A DNA stretch of 35,057 nt from CAYZEE01 sp964477485 (GCA_964477485.1 CAYZEE010000006.1:1-35057), one strand, 5' to 3'; shown: positions 1 to 9,058, counted from the stretch's first letter. Notes: a model not told the origin generated them from the sequence alone. Numbers and translations: made by a program.

Positions 1-6
1 GGCATA

Positions 7-28
7 GAATCTTAAATCCTTAAGATTC
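7..28. repeat. Perfect 9-bp inverted repeat after the last gene
   Basis: GAATCTTAA is followed by a 4-nt loop (ATCC) and its exact reverse complement TTAAGATTC. It lies 20 bp past the stop codon of the flippase gene at 49-1353. It could be the stem of a transcript-end hairpin, but the stem is AT-rich. On the minus strand the next bases are TATGCC, so no U-tract is visible before the window ends. A protein-binding palindrome is the alternative. Confidence 0.4.
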
Positions 29-48
29 CAATATGTATCACGACTTAT

Positions 49-1353
49 TCACATATTCAAAATTACTATAGTTTCTTTCAATTTTCCAAAATTTCCGTAA
101 TTTTTAAAGAAAATATAAAGCAAAGCTAAGAGAAGAATAACAAGCACAAGAAGAGAAACTCCTATAACCTGGTAAAAATTTGAATGGAAAATATAAATTA
201 AAATAACCTGAGAAACTGCCGCTAAAACAACGAGTATGGAAATATTCGTCTTGTTAAGCGAAAGAAAGAAGTTCACGCATACGTTAACCAGACTAAAAAC
301 AGTTAGGTATAAACCGAAAATCCCAAGATATTTTGAAACACTAAGATACTCTCTTCCTCCCAGAAAGAGATTTATTACAAAATTCGGAAATGCAAAATAA
401 AAAGAGGTAATTGCAACGGAAGGCAAAATTACTAAAGTAAGCGCTAAATAAAATAAATTGACAAAATTTTTCCCCGTGGCATGTCTTTTAATAAGAAGCG
501 GAAACATTACCATTGGTATTGGAAAGGTAAAGTAAAAAATCACTTTTCCTATTAAAGAAAGACCTGCATAGAAACCTGCTGCATGCGGACTGAAAAAATG
601 CTTAACCAGTATTACGTCCATTGAAGTAAAAGAGGTGAGAAAAAGAATTGTAATGAATGTAGAAATTGCGTAAAAGAGTATCTGCCTAGTATTTAAAGAT
701 ATTTTTTTGTCTGAAGATTTTCCTTTAAGAATTTTTACAAGAGGAGCATATGCTACCAAATACATCCCCAGTGTCATAAGAAGAATAGCCCAAAGTCCCC
801 CAAAAGCTCCGTACCCTACGGTAACCAAAATTACACCAGAAATTAACTTTATAAAGCTCCCAAAAATATTTAAAGAAGATATAAATTTAAATTTGAGCAG
901 ACTTTGAAGAAATGCATTGTTTAAGGTAACCAAATAGGAAAAAGAAATTATGATTCCAGAGGTAATTATATACCAAATATTATCTATATGAAGATAATTC
1001 TTTAAAGGGGCGGAGAATATAAAAAACAAAAAAAATACAAATAAAGATAAACCCCAAACAAATTTAAAGAATAGCAAGTAAAGAGTCTTTAGTTTAGCGT
1101 TTTGTTTCCTCACGAAAAAATCAGTAGCAAATTTTACAATAATAATATTTATTGATCCTGCGGGAATAGAAGCAAGCGTTATTACGGACAAAAGAGATGC
1201 AAAAATTGCATAATCAGCATAAGAAAGGGTTCTGGCTAGGAAAAGATTTAGAAGAAAAGCAAGAAAATTGCCTAAAATTGATCCAATAAATATATAAAAC
1301 GTTCCGTTTATTAACTCTTGTTTTAGTAATTTGCCCACTATTCTCATAAACAT
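49..1353 (-). CDS. Wzx-like oligosaccharide flippase
   Basis: A 434-residue, almost wholly hydrophobic protein with about a dozen membrane segments and a short basic N-terminus. The opening (residues about 14-45, with GSILGNFLAFLLNLFLAR and then LSYADYAIFASLLSV) is the usual start of the polysaccharide transporter/MATE-like flippase family, which moves undecaprenyl-linked glycans across the cytoplasmic membrane. It is the last gene of the minus-strand array, 8 bp after a GT4 gene, and is followed by a hairpin. Stop codon is TGA. ATG at 1353 is used; a second ATG two codons later is equally possible. A second, sequence-divergent flippase lies at 28833-30287, which suggests two substrates or two assembly lines. 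The family is fairly sure, the substrate unknown. Confidence 0.8.
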   Translation of the reverse strand: MFMRIVGKLLKQELINGTFYIFIGSILGNFLAFLLNLFLARTLSYADYAIFASLLSVITLASIPAGSINIIIVKFATDFFVRKQNAKLKTLYLLFFKFVWGLSLFVFFLFFIFSAPLKNYLHIDNIWYIITSGIIISFSYLVTLNNAFLQSLLKFKFISSLNIFGSFIKLISGVILVTVGYGAFGGLWAILLMTLGMYLVAYAPLVKILKGKSSDKKISLNTRQILFYAISTFITILFLTSFTSMDVILVKHFFSPHAAGFYAGLSLIGKVIFYFTFPIPMVMFPLLIKRHATGKNFVNLFYLALTLVILPSVAITSFYFAFPNFVINLFLGGREYLSVSKYLGIFGLYLTVFSLVNVCVNFFLSLNKTNISILVVLAAVSQVILIYIFHSNFYQVIGVSLLVLVILLLALLYIFFKNYGNFGKLKETIVILNM

Positions 1354-1361
1354 TTGATTTT

Positions 1362-2423
1362 CTATCTCAGAACTTGTTTGTAAATTTCAAGTGTTTCCAA
1401 CGCCGTTTTTTTCCATGAGAATTTTTTAGCCTGCTCAAATCCGGCATTTGATAATTTCATCCTTAGTCTTTTATCGCCAACAAGCAGTTCCACGGCCTTT
1501 TGAATTTCTTCCACATTTTCCGGTTCAACGTAATACGCCGCTTCTCCTGCTACCTCCGGTAACGAACCGCGATGAGAAGTTATAACAGGGCATCCACACG
1601 CCATTGCCTCCAAAACAGGCAGGCCAAATCCCTCGTAGAAAGAGGGCATTACGAAGACCGAAGCCAAATTATAAAGAGCACTAAGATCCTCATCTGAAAC
1701 AAATCCCAAGGCGCGAACATCTTTACTCTCCTCGATTAGTCTTTGGACTTCTGCTAAATCCTGATTCCAGAAATTTGTTCTGTCGAAGTTTTTTTCGGTT
1801 ACCGCTTTTCCAATAATAAAGAGGGGTACGTTGGTATTCTTAAACGAGCTAACTATATTAGGTAAATTTTTATTCCAGGTAACATCACCAACATAGATAG
1901 CAAAGCTTTCAGGTAAATCGAACTTTTCCCTTGCGGCCTTAAGTCTCAAATCATTAGTTTTAAGTCTCTCAAACTGTTCGCTTGCGGCAAGATAAACAAC
2001 CGAAATATTGTTTTCTGCAATTCCCGCGTATTTTGCTATATCTTTTTTTGATGATTCAGAATCAGTGATTATACGATCTGCTTTTTTAAGCCGATCCTTC
2101 TGAATAAGCCATTTTAAATTTCCTTTTATTCCAGACGGGAATTTATCGGAAAAAACTAATGGAGTCATATCGTGAACAGTGACAACGGTTTTGGTTTTAT
2201 TAAAAGAAGGAAGAGTAATAAAAAATGGTTCAAAATAAGGAAAATGCACAATGTCTACGTCCGAAGGTAAGTTCTCGTCTCTACTGAAAAAGGTGTAATC
2301 ATTGTCAGGAAAATATTTAAGAAGCGCGCTCTTGAGATGTTCCAAATAAAATCCGGTTCCCCTTACTCTATGCTGAAGAAAATTCCCTGTTTTAATCGGT
2401 GATATATCAATAGCTATCTTCAT
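1362..2423 (-). CDS. GT4 family glycosyltransferase
   Basis: A 353-residue soluble GT-B enzyme that transfers a sugar from a nucleotide-sugar donor to a lipid-linked acceptor on the cytoplasmic face. The N-terminal acceptor domain carries an RGTGFYLEHL segment (residues 21-30) and VVTVHDMTPLVF (80-91). The second domain starts near YVGDVTWNKNLPNIV (177-191). The donor-site E-x7-E motif is E264 to E272 in EGFGLPVLEAMACG, followed by CPVITS. This resembles the mannosyltransferase subgroup, but the sugar cannot be read from sequence. It overlaps the upstream gene by 4 bp (ATGA) and ends in TAG at a natural C-terminus, which shows that TAG terminates in this genome. Residues about 152-162 are encoded by a 21-nt-period repeat. 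Confidence 0.88.
   Translation of the reverse strand: MKIAIDISPIKTGNFLQHRVRGTGFYLEHLKSALLKYFPDNDYTFFSRDENLPSDVDIVHFPYFEPFFITLPSFNKTKTVVTVHDMTPLVFSDKFPSGIKGNLKWLIQKDRLKKADRIITDSESSKKDIAKYAGIAENNISVVYLAASEQFERLKTNDLRLKAAREKFDLPESFAIYVGDVTWNKNLPNIVSSFKNTNVPLFIIGKAVTEKNFDRTNFWNQDLAEVQRLIEESKDVRALGFVSDEDLSALYNLASVFVMPSFYEGFGLPVLEAMACGCPVITSHRGSLPEVAGEAAYYVEPENVEEIQKAVELLVGDKRLRMKLSNAGFEQAKKFSWKKTALETLEIYKQVLR
1939..1975. repeat. 21-nt-period coding repeat in the GT4 gene
   Basis: The nonamer TTAAGTCTC occurs at 1939 and again 21 bp later at 1960, with a partial match of the intervening sequence. It encodes ERLKTND followed by LRLK in an inter-domain segment of the GT4 protein. It belongs with the other 7-nt and 21-nt repeats of the window. 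Confidence 0.45.
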
Positions 2424-3586
2424 ATATTATCAAGCAGAAGCTTAATTAAATTATAACGTTTTAAAAATTCCATTATTCCATATAAAGAAACTATATATAA
2501 GAATGGGATTAAAATAACAAAATACCTGGAGGATATCTCCCCAAAGCTGAAAAATAAAACATAAAAGATAAACCAAGACATTAATACTTCAACGTTCTTA
2601 TTTCTATCAATCTTTTTAAATAAATATAAAATAATTGTGACTATTGAGAGTATTGTAACTATCGGCCACGTTATTGACCATTGCCCATCCGATATAAACG
2701 GTTTATTCCCAAACCAAACATACCATTTATTTATAAGTAGAAGAGGCCATATAGACAACGGTAATATAAGCTGACTTTTGTGGTAAAGGAAAACCCACTT
2801 TTGAATACCCAAGAAGTTGCGTAAATTATACCCAAAAGCAAAAACCCTAATATAACTTAGGAGTAGAATAAATACTGCTACCGGAAAAGTTAACGTCAAT
2901 TCCAAAAGTCTCTTTCTGTCTATTTTGAGAAGCAAAACAAAATAGAAAGCTGCTTCTATAATAACTCCTGTTATAAAAAATTTCGTTGAAATAAATAAAC
3001 CTACAAAAGCATTAGCCAACAGTAAGAACAACAGCGATCTTTTTGAGTTAAGCGCTTTGTTAAAAACAATAAAAGAAGATAGCAAAAATACCAACTGTAT
3101 AATATCCAGAAGTGGTACAAAGACAAGTTGATTTTTGAATATTGGTTCTAAGCTTAATAAGAATGGAGGTATTAAAGCTAAAAGTTTTGAGCTAAAAATC
3201 TGGTAACTTAATACATACAATAATATTAAAGAAAACATTACGGAAAATAAGATTATGGTGTTTTCATTATTAAATACCACTGCAGATAAACCAATTAAAT
3301 ATTTTCCAAGAGGTGGGGTATCAGGAAGTACGTACACGGGATTTATTCCTCTAATGAATGCTCCTCCTGAATATGCCTCTATATACTCGTCTGGTATCCA
3401 ACCTGCTGGATGTTTATTTACGTACTGTGAGCCAAGATACATTTTTTCCAAAGCCGGAAATCTTTGCCAATAATTTGCAGAAAAATATTTATCCCGCAGG
3501 CTCCAAACAGTAGACCCGATATTGAAGATGGTCGTCCCCAAAAGAATAGTAAAAATTATAAGCTTAAATAATTTTTCATTTTTCAT
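2420..3586 (-). CDS. PMT/GT39-like polytopic glycosyltransferase
   Basis: A membrane protein of about 388 residues with roughly ten hydrophobic segments. The first extracytoplasmic loop carries an acidic pair (D66 E67 in WIPDEYIEAYSGG) and TPPLGKYLIG (90-99). These are hallmarks of the protein-O-mannosyltransferase-like GT-C fold that uses polyprenyl-phosphate sugars as donors. ATG at 3586 is chosen because it overlaps the galE stop as ATGA and gives the common MKNEKL start. An ATG 18 bp upstream (3604) is the alternative and would overlap galE by 22 bp. It ends in TGA overlapping the start of the GT4 gene. It is shorter than the other GT39 proteins here and lacks a large soluble C-terminal domain. 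The family is likely, the acceptor unknown. Confidence 0.72.
   Translation of the reverse strand: MKNEKLFKLIIFTILLGTTIFNIGSTVWSLRDKYFSANYWQRFPALEKMYLGSQYVNKHPAGWIPDEYIEAYSGGAFIRGINPVYVLPDTPPLGKYLIGLSAVVFNNENTIILFSVMFSLILLYVLSYQIFSSKLLALIPPFLLSLEPIFKNQLVFVPLLDIIQLVFLLSSFIVFNKALNSKRSLLFLLLANAFVGLFISTKFFITGVIIEAAFYFVLLLKIDRKRLLELTLTFPVAVFILLLSYIRVFAFGYNLRNFLGIQKWVFLYHKSQLILPLSIWPLLLINKWYVWFGNKPFISDGQWSITWPIVTILSIVTIILYLFKKIDRNKNVEVLMSWFIFYVLFFSFGEISSRYFVILIPFLYIVSLYGIMEFLKRYNLIKLLLDNI
3572..3585. repeat. Two TGAAAAA heptamers at the galE/GT-C junction
   Basis: On the minus strand two consecutive TGAAAAA units follow the end of galE. The first supplies the galE stop codon, and the ATG spanning its edge is the start of the next gene. 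The same repeat forms the 26275-26285 junction. Positions are given to within a base or so. Confidence 0.5.
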
Positions 3587-4548
3587 TTGTTGTGCCATTT
3601 CCATGCGCTATCAACTATTATTTTGAGATCTGAATATTTCGGTTCAAAACCTAACTCGGATCTAATTTTTGAAGGATCAGCTATTAAGTTTTCTGCATCG
3701 CCTGGTCTTTTTGCTGAAATTTTAATTTTAAAATCTTTCCCTGATATTTTTTTTATCGTTTCTAAAACTTCTTTGTTGGAATACCCAAATCCCGTACCAA
3801 CGTTATAAATGTAAGCACCAGATTCTTTCTTAAGTTTTTCAAGAGCAAGCAGATGCGATTCTACAAGATCAATTACATGAATATAATCCCTGATACATGT
3901 ACCATCCGGTGTATTGTAATCATTGCCATAAAGAGAGAATTCTAAATTTTCCAAAGCGGCTTTTATTGCTAGGGGGATTATGTGCGTTTCAGGTTCATGA
4001 TTTTCGCCCATTGAGCCATCAAGAGACGCTCCCGCCGCATTGAAATAGCGAAGACAGGCGAAATTTAACCCATAAATTTTGTTATACCACGAAAGCATCT
4101 TTTCAACCATTAATTTGCTTTCCCCGTAGGGATTTGTCGGAAATGTTTGATGGTCTTCTGGGATTGGAGTCTTTATAGGACTTCCATAAACACCGGCAGT
4201 TGAGGAAAAGATAAAATACCTAACGTCATTTTTTCTTGCATGTTCAATAAGCTCCAATGTTCCGCCGGTATTGTTATAAAAATAGATCCCCGGGTCCCTC
4301 ATGGATTCTTCCATAGAGATTAAACCTGCAAAATGTATAACAGCGTCAACTTTATGATTCTTAAAAACTTCCTCTAGCTTGTTCCAATCCCAAAGATTTG
4401 CTTTGATAAAGATTGCTCGTTTGTCTATGTTTTCTTCATGTCCCCTCTCAAGACTATCAACCACAATAACTTCATCTCCTCTTTCAAAAAGTCGCTTTAC
4501 CATAAAACTGCCAATATAGCCTGCTCCCCCAGTTACCAAAATTTTCAT
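3583..4548 (-). CDS. galE: UDP-glucose 4-epimerase (GalE-type SDR)
   Basis: A 321-residue extended short-chain dehydrogenase that interconverts UDP-glucose and UDP-galactose (or the N-acetyl forms). It shows the NAD-binding loop GGAGYIG (7-13), D31 at the end of the second strand, HFAG (72-75), SSTAGVYG (115-122) and the catalytic Y141-x3-K145 in NPYGESK. RYFNAAGAS follows further on and RDYIHV in the sugar-binding half, all typical of GalE. Length is close to the family norm of about 330. It is the only nucleotide-sugar enzyme in the window, so it probably supplies donor for the neighbouring transferases. It overlaps both neighbours by 4 bp (ATGA). GalE is the best reading; a UDP-GlcNAc or other 4-epimerase remains possible. 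Confidence 0.92.
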   Translation of the reverse strand: MKILVTGGAGYIGSFMVKRLFERGDEVIVVDSLERGHEENIDKRAIFIKANLWDWNKLEEVFKNHKVDAVIHFAGLISMEESMRDPGIYFYNNTGGTLELIEHARKNDVRYFIFSSTAGVYGSPIKTPIPEDHQTFPTNPYGESKLMVEKMLSWYNKIYGLNFACLRYFNAAGASLDGSMGENHEPETHIIPLAIKAALENLEFSLYGNDYNTPDGTCIRDYIHVIDLVESHLLALEKLKKESGAYIYNVGTGFGYSNKEVLETIKKISGKDFKIKISAKRPGDAENLIADPSKIRSELGFEPKYSDLKIIVDSAWKWHNK

Positions 4549-5318
4549 AAAGTTAAATACTTAATATAAGATACAGGAAATCTAAGGGATGAAAAAAGAG
4601 AAAAAATAAATCCTGGCCATAAATCCATAAATCCCTTGTGTCTTATGTATGTCGACAGAAACCAATAAACTGGCTTTACAAAAAGATACCCAATTCCATA
4701 TAGAATCCTAATGCTGAAATTCTTTTTCTTTAATTTTTCTTTTATCTGACTCGCCGAAAGATTGTTATATTTATTCCATTTCATAAGATAAGTTGAAAAA
4801 TCTCTGTAAGGATAATGGAGCAGTGCTTCTTTCAAGTATCCGGCCTTGCCTTCCACTTCTGCTTGCTCATGAACATCTTTTTGCGGAAGCCTGCCTTTGC
4901 CCTTTTTATAAAGCCTTAAAGTGTAATCAGGATATTGTCCTCCCTTCATGAGAAATCTTCCCAAGAACCAGTTTTTCCTAGGCATCCAGTAGCCATTAAA
5001 TTCGTTATTCTTTTTATCAAGGACTTCTTTTATTTCTTTTTTTTGCTCTTCCGATACGTGTTCATCCGCATCAAGCTGCAGAATCCAGTCTTTTGTTGCC
5101 ATATCTATGGCAATTTGTTTGTTTATATGAAAATTTGCTTTATTTGTTGTAATTTTTACCCTTGCTCCGTATTTTTTTGCGATTTCGACGGTTTTATCTT
5201 TGGAAGTTCCGTCTACAATTACTATTTCATCCGCAATATCTTTTACGCTATCAAGGCAGGCGGGGAGATTTTTTTCTTCATTATAAGTTGCTAAAACAAC
5301 CGAAAGTGTTTGCCTCAT
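4545..5318 (-). CDS. GT2 family glycosyltransferase (WaaE-like)
   Basis: A 257-residue GT-A enzyme. It starts with LSVVLATYNEEKNLPACLDS, has IVIVDGTSKDKT (32-43) and the metal-binding DAD (83-85) in QLDADEHV. Further on are DVHEQ and LLHYPYRD, the same signature seen in the GT2 proteins at 27938-28831 and 26275-27036. This subgroup resembles LPS-core glucosyltransferase WaaE/KdtX. The C-terminus has one or two hydrophobic stretches (about 205-250) that may anchor it to the membrane. It should add one sugar to a lipid-linked glycan inside the cell. It overlaps galE by ATGA and lies 13 bp after the PTPS-related gene. Sugar and linkage are unknown. Confidence 0.85.
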   Translation of the reverse strand: MRQTLSVVLATYNEEKNLPACLDSVKDIADEIVIVDGTSKDKTVEIAKKYGARVKITTNKANFHINKQIAIDMATKDWILQLDADEHVSEEQKKEIKEVLDKKNNEFNGYWMPRKNWFLGRFLMKGGQYPDYTLRLYKKGKGRLPQKDVHEQAEVEGKAGYLKEALLHYPYRDFSTYLMKWNKYNNLSASQIKEKLKKKNFSIRILYGIGYLFVKPVYWFLSTYIRHKGFMDLWPGFIFSLFSSLRFPVSYIKYLTL

Positions 5319-5331
5319 AAAAATGATGATA

Positions 5332-6975
5332 CTAGAAACGTTTCTTTTTTACAAATCCCAATCCAAAAAATGCGAAGACGGTTACAATTGATGCCGCAGA
5401 AATTAAGTCCGAAATTAATCTTAATTTCGTTTCTCCATATGCTACCGCAACGTTATATTCCCCGGGGCTAAGGCGAAAGGTCATAATACCCCTGTAATTT
5501 TCGTTTTGGAATTGTATACCAACCGGTACGCCATTTGCTTTTATTTCCCAGCCGGGAAAATAAAGTGTGTTTTCCATAAACAGTGTCGGCTTCAACACGT
5601 CTATTAGATAGCTATGTTTTGTAATAGTTCTTTGAAGCTGCGATATTTTTGCGCTTCCGTCTATAACTTGCATGCGGACGCTTGGCGCGTGTTCCATAAA
5701 CCTTACGGACCATATCGGAGCGCTTTCGCCTGTATCGGTTGTACCGTTATATATTCCCGTATAAAAGCTTTCCGGTTTATTGATATACCCTTTTGGTTTC
5801 CAATAGAAACTGCTTATCGCAACTATAACCGCTATACATAACGCAACTATTTTCAGGTTTATTTTATTTGGAATAATTTCAAAAAGAAGTGCTCCTAAAA
5901 CAGCCATAGAAAATACAACTATCGATAAGAATCTCCAAGGAAACTGGAAATTCTGCAAAAGTATAATTCTTGCCCAAATAAAATTTGAAATAGGAAGCAT
6001 AATGAATATGGACAATAAACAGGAAATAATAAGCAACAAAATAAGACACGAGTTTTGTTTATTTTTCCTGAATTTATACAAAGTTAGAGGGGAAAGTAAA
6101 AGCGCTATCCACTGAAATGGACCGAATTGCACCGTGAATTGTCCTGTCTGACCATAATTCCATCCTCCGTAAATCAAACTTCCAAAAGATACAAAACTTT
6201 GAAGATACCCTCCTTTGGTTACTATATTTCTTAAAGTATACTTTCCTTCAAAGAGTCCCGGTATCCAGAAAAATGCGGAAAGACAAAAACCGGAAATTAT
6301 TAAAAGTACAAAATTTATGGCGTAGGATTTCCTATTTTTTGAAGAGTAAAAGAGCAGCAATCCGTACAAGAATATGAAAGGGACAAATATCGGGGCAATC
6401 GCGTTATGCGAAAGTATCAGAAGCGCTAAAGAAATTCCACCAAGGATTGAATTTTTGTAATCGTTTTTCTTATAAATTCTGTAAATGAAATACAAAACCA
6501 GAGGTACAAATGCAAAAGCAAGATTTTCTCCTATATCGCCTCTGACATAAAGATCAACGAATCTATATGGAGCATAGGCATACAAAACTGCTCCTGAAAG
6601 CGCTGAATACCTGGAAATAAATTGAGAAAGCCACAGAAACATAAAGACCAAAGATAAAATCATGCCTAATCCATAAACAATTTTTACGGAATTTACTAAA
6701 GACAATCCCAGAAAGTGAAAAAACGAAGTAGTATACGAAGGCAAGGGGTACAAAAATTCAAGTATCGGGTGCCCGTACCCCCAGTTAAGATTTGCCGCCC
6801 ACCTGGGAATTATATTTCCTTGCGTAAGATTTGCATAGAAATTTGCAATCCTTGCAACATGATCTTGCCCGTCGTGGGTCCATGGAAGTCCCGGATGAAA
6901 CAAGGAAAAAATTGGCAAAACCGCAAGAATTATAAATGCAATTACAAATGCTCTTGTGTTTAGTTTTTTCATCAT
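5332..6975 (-). CDS. PTPS-related membrane protein (PF10131-like), putative GT-C
   Basis: A 547-residue polytopic protein of the family labelled 6-pyruvoyl-tetrahydropterin synthase-related membrane domain. The label is historical and does not imply pterin chemistry. Signature segments are HDGQDHVAR (34-42), IPRWAANLNWGYGHP (56-70), APYRFVDLYVRGDIGE and LSHN in a membrane helix. The same pattern recurs at 30977-32557 and 32554-34110. The C-terminal part holds an extracytoplasmic domain with LYFPGWEIKANG and SPGEYNVAVAYGET, then a final helix and a basic KKKRF tail. The acidic first loop and topology match GT-C enzymes that use lipid-linked sugars. It ends in TAG exactly where paralogues end, so that TAG is a true stop. 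Enzymatic role is inferred. Confidence 0.75.
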   Translation of the reverse strand: MMKKLNTRAFVIAFIILAVLPIFSLFHPGLPWTHDGQDHVARIANFYANLTQGNIIPRWAANLNWGYGHPILEFLYPLPSYTTSFFHFLGLSLVNSVKIVYGLGMILSLVFMFLWLSQFISRYSALSGAVLYAYAPYRFVDLYVRGDIGENLAFAFVPLVLYFIYRIYKKNDYKNSILGGISLALLILSHNAIAPIFVPFIFLYGLLLFYSSKNRKSYAINFVLLIISGFCLSAFFWIPGLFEGKYTLRNIVTKGGYLQSFVSFGSLIYGGWNYGQTGQFTVQFGPFQWIALLLSPLTLYKFRKNKQNSCLILLLIISCLLSIFIMLPISNFIWARIILLQNFQFPWRFLSIVVFSMAVLGALLFEIIPNKINLKIVALCIAVIVAISSFYWKPKGYINKPESFYTGIYNGTTDTGESAPIWSVRFMEHAPSVRMQVIDGSAKISQLQRTITKHSYLIDVLKPTLFMENTLYFPGWEIKANGVPVGIQFQNENYRGIMTFRLSPGEYNVAVAYGETKLRLISDLISAASIVTVFAFFGLGFVKKKRF

Positions 6976-6976
6976 T

Positions 6977-8578
6977 TTATCTAAAACCCAAGCCCGGGTC
7001 GATATTTGGAACTGGGGCGATTTTCATTTCCTCACTTGTCAAGCTGTACTTTTCTATTTTATACCCATTCCCGAAAGCAATCGTTGAAATCGGATTTTTT
7101 GTAATTTTAGCTTCGTTTTCTTTCCACCACTCGTAGCTTAAATAAGGATTGTTAGACGCAGGAGGTACAACGATAATATAGGTTGTTGGCTCTTTTACCT
7201 CAAGTAAAGCAGTTTTATCTTTATAGACATTCTGCTGATAAAGCATTGCGTATTTAGGAGCATATCCTATGGTATCAGGCGTATATACAAAGTATCCAAA
7301 TTCTTTTTCATTCCCCTGAAAAACCTTCGAGGACATTTCATTCAAGAATTTCCAGGAAGTCTGGTCATTTCCCATGTAGGACTTAAGATTAGCCCTAGCA
7401 TCTGCTACGGCAGTTGTGGAATTCATTATATAAATTATGGCAAATATTAGGATAAATAGCTTTGAGTATTTAGATGTAACAAAAGATGCAAAAATCAAAA
7501 ATACAAGAGAAAATATGGGATAAAAATAAAAAGAAAGAATTGGGCCTCTATTTATAAAAGTCGTCACAAAATAACCCACATAAAAATAAATGAAACTAAA
7601 GTAAGCAATTTTGTATTTATTGTTTTTAATTTGATTTACAAGAAATCCAATGAATATAAGAGACGCAATTAAATTTCTATTGTTTGGGTCGGGGCGCACA
7701 AATTCCACCTGGCTTATAAGAAGCCTAAATCTATCGTATATTAAATACCCAAAGTTATACTTGACTGAATTTCCGCTTGATGGAGAAAGGTATCTAAGCA
7801 CCGCGTGCGTCATTAAAAATCCGTGCCTTACGTCAAAAAGGATAAACGTAGAAAGGGGAATTAAAATTACAAAAAAAGACAGGAGATGTGCTTTGTGTTT
7901 GGATAAAATTATCTTTATAAACAGGTACAAAAATGAAAGGATAGCAAAAGGAATTCCTATTGCCAACTCAAATTGGATCATAAGCCCCAGAACAAATATG
8001 TGGGCGATTAGATATTTTGCCTTAAGCGTTTGAACATAACGTACGAAGAAATAAAAAAATGTGGGAATGCAAAACATTGCTCCAATTGGATTTATGAAAC
8101 CACTCGTATGAAAAGACATGTATAGAGACATTATTAATGCGTAAAAATATGCCGCTTTCCTGCCAAAAAGTTTATCCGCTACAACATAACAGGTTCCTGT
8201 ATATATTGCCGTCATAATTACCCACCACCAACCCACAAAGAGAGGATTTCCGCGGCCAATAAGATAGGCAGGAAAATTAAGATAAATCCATAAAGGCCCA
8301 TGGAAAAGTCCCATTACGCTTGATTTGGGACCTATGAGAATAAAATGCTTCTGGGCAACTTGATTGTAGAGAAGAAAATCACGCGCTATATCGGAACTAA
8401 AAAGAAGGTCGCCATTTAGGACAAACCATGAGGCAAAGAAGAAATTTATCAAAACCAAAACTACGAAAAAAATCTTTAGATATTTTCCGGCTGGAATAAA
8501 TTCCGATATTTTCTTATCTATTTTCTTTGATGGAATTTTTTTCCGGAATTTATACTTTTTACCTGTTTTTTGAGACAT
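6977..8578 (-). CDS. GT39 family polytopic glycosyltransferase (DxxRD subtype)
   Basis: A 533-residue protein with a basic N-terminal tail (MSQKTGKKYKFRKK), about a dozen membrane segments and an extracytoplasmic C-terminal domain of about 120 residues. The first loop carries SSDIARD (61-67) and LFHGPLWIYL (91-100). The paralogues at 9868-11406 (YDVGRD, IFYGPWWYY) and 9059-9865 (GYDQVD, MYIGPFYYYL) share this layout. Further on, DVRHGFLMTH matches ELRHGFLMTH in 9868-11406. The conserved aspartate in loop one is the expected catalytic base of PMT/ArnT-type enzymes. It is separated from the next gene by a single base and lies 24 bp after the decayed paralogue. Acceptor and sugar are unknown. 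Confidence 0.78.
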   Translation of the reverse strand: MSQKTGKKYKFRKKIPSKKIDKKISEFIPAGKYLKIFFVVLVLINFFFASWFVLNGDLLFSSDIARDFLLYNQVAQKHFILIGPKSSVMGLFHGPLWIYLNFPAYLIGRGNPLFVGWWWVIMTAIYTGTCYVVADKLFGRKAAYFYALIMSLYMSFHTSGFINPIGAMFCIPTFFYFFVRYVQTLKAKYLIAHIFVLGLMIQFELAIGIPFAILSFLYLFIKIILSKHKAHLLSFFVILIPLSTFILFDVRHGFLMTHAVLRYLSPSSGNSVKYNFGYLIYDRFRLLISQVEFVRPDPNNRNLIASLIFIGFLVNQIKNNKYKIAYFSFIYFYVGYFVTTFINRGPILSFYFYPIFSLVFLIFASFVTSKYSKLFILIFAIIYIMNSTTAVADARANLKSYMGNDQTSWKFLNEMSSKVFQGNEKEFGYFVYTPDTIGYAPKYAMLYQQNVYKDKTALLEVKEPTTYIIVVPPASNNPYLSYEWWKENEAKITKNPISTIAFGNGYKIEKYSLTSEEMKIAPVPNIDPGLGFR

Positions 8579-8602
8579 AAACTTCTATACCTTTTATGGT
8601 TC

Positions 8603-9058
8603 TCATATAATATTATAGTATAAATAAGACTCCGGCACACCAACTTGAAAATTTATCTTTATACCTTTACTGATTTTACTCTTAACCTCCACCTCCTTAT
8701 TCAATAGGCCATTATTGTCTTCATAGGGTAAGTAACCTAGGACATTGGTGTAGGTTATAAAAATCAATATACCCGCGATGGCAAACTTGGGAAGAATATG
8801 TTCTATATCCCAAATTTTAGCGAAAAAATAAGAAACTATCAAAAGGGCAATAAATCTGTTTATGTCAAAGTAGTAATCGCTTATCTCTCCTGCATAGGTT
8901 GCAAAAACCAACCAGGGGACAATAAACCAGAGTAAAATAAGATAACAAAATATAAATTTTTCTCTTGATACGGATTTATAGAGATAGACCGGAAAAAATA
9001 TCGGCAAAACAATAAACTTTAAAGGAACGAAAATATTTTGAAATAAATAAGCATTAAA
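8603..9058 (-). pseudogene. C-terminal remnant of GT39 gene after an in-frame TAG
   Basis: Directly downstream of the TAG at 9059-9061, the same reading frame stays open for 151 codons, beginning FNAYLFQNIFVPLKF. It continues with membrane helices that complete a GT39 protein. Without readthrough it would need an internal start, for example TTG at 9007. The frame ends in TGA after KINFQVGVPESYLYY, which aligns with FKYVVYTPPVYDYAYRY about 80 residues before the end of the paralogue at 9868-11406. The C-terminus is therefore missing too. Together with the first part it would make only 420 residues against 512 and 533 in its neighbours. Most likely a pseudogene. Confidence 0.7.

Noticed and set aside
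4935..5294. 119-residue plus-strand open frame rich in Phe and Cys
   Set aside because: Antisense to a GT2 gene with intact motifs; the Phe/Tyr-rich run is the complement of Lys/Glu codons.
1362..6975. Full reassignment of TAG to an amino acid
   Set aside because: The GT4 gene (stop at 1362-1364) and the PTPS-related gene (stop at 5332-5334) end in TAG exactly where homologues or paralogues end.
7650..8033. 127-residue plus-strand open frame
   Set aside because: Antisense to a well-supported GT39 gene, with no recognisable domain and a composition typical of a shadow frame.
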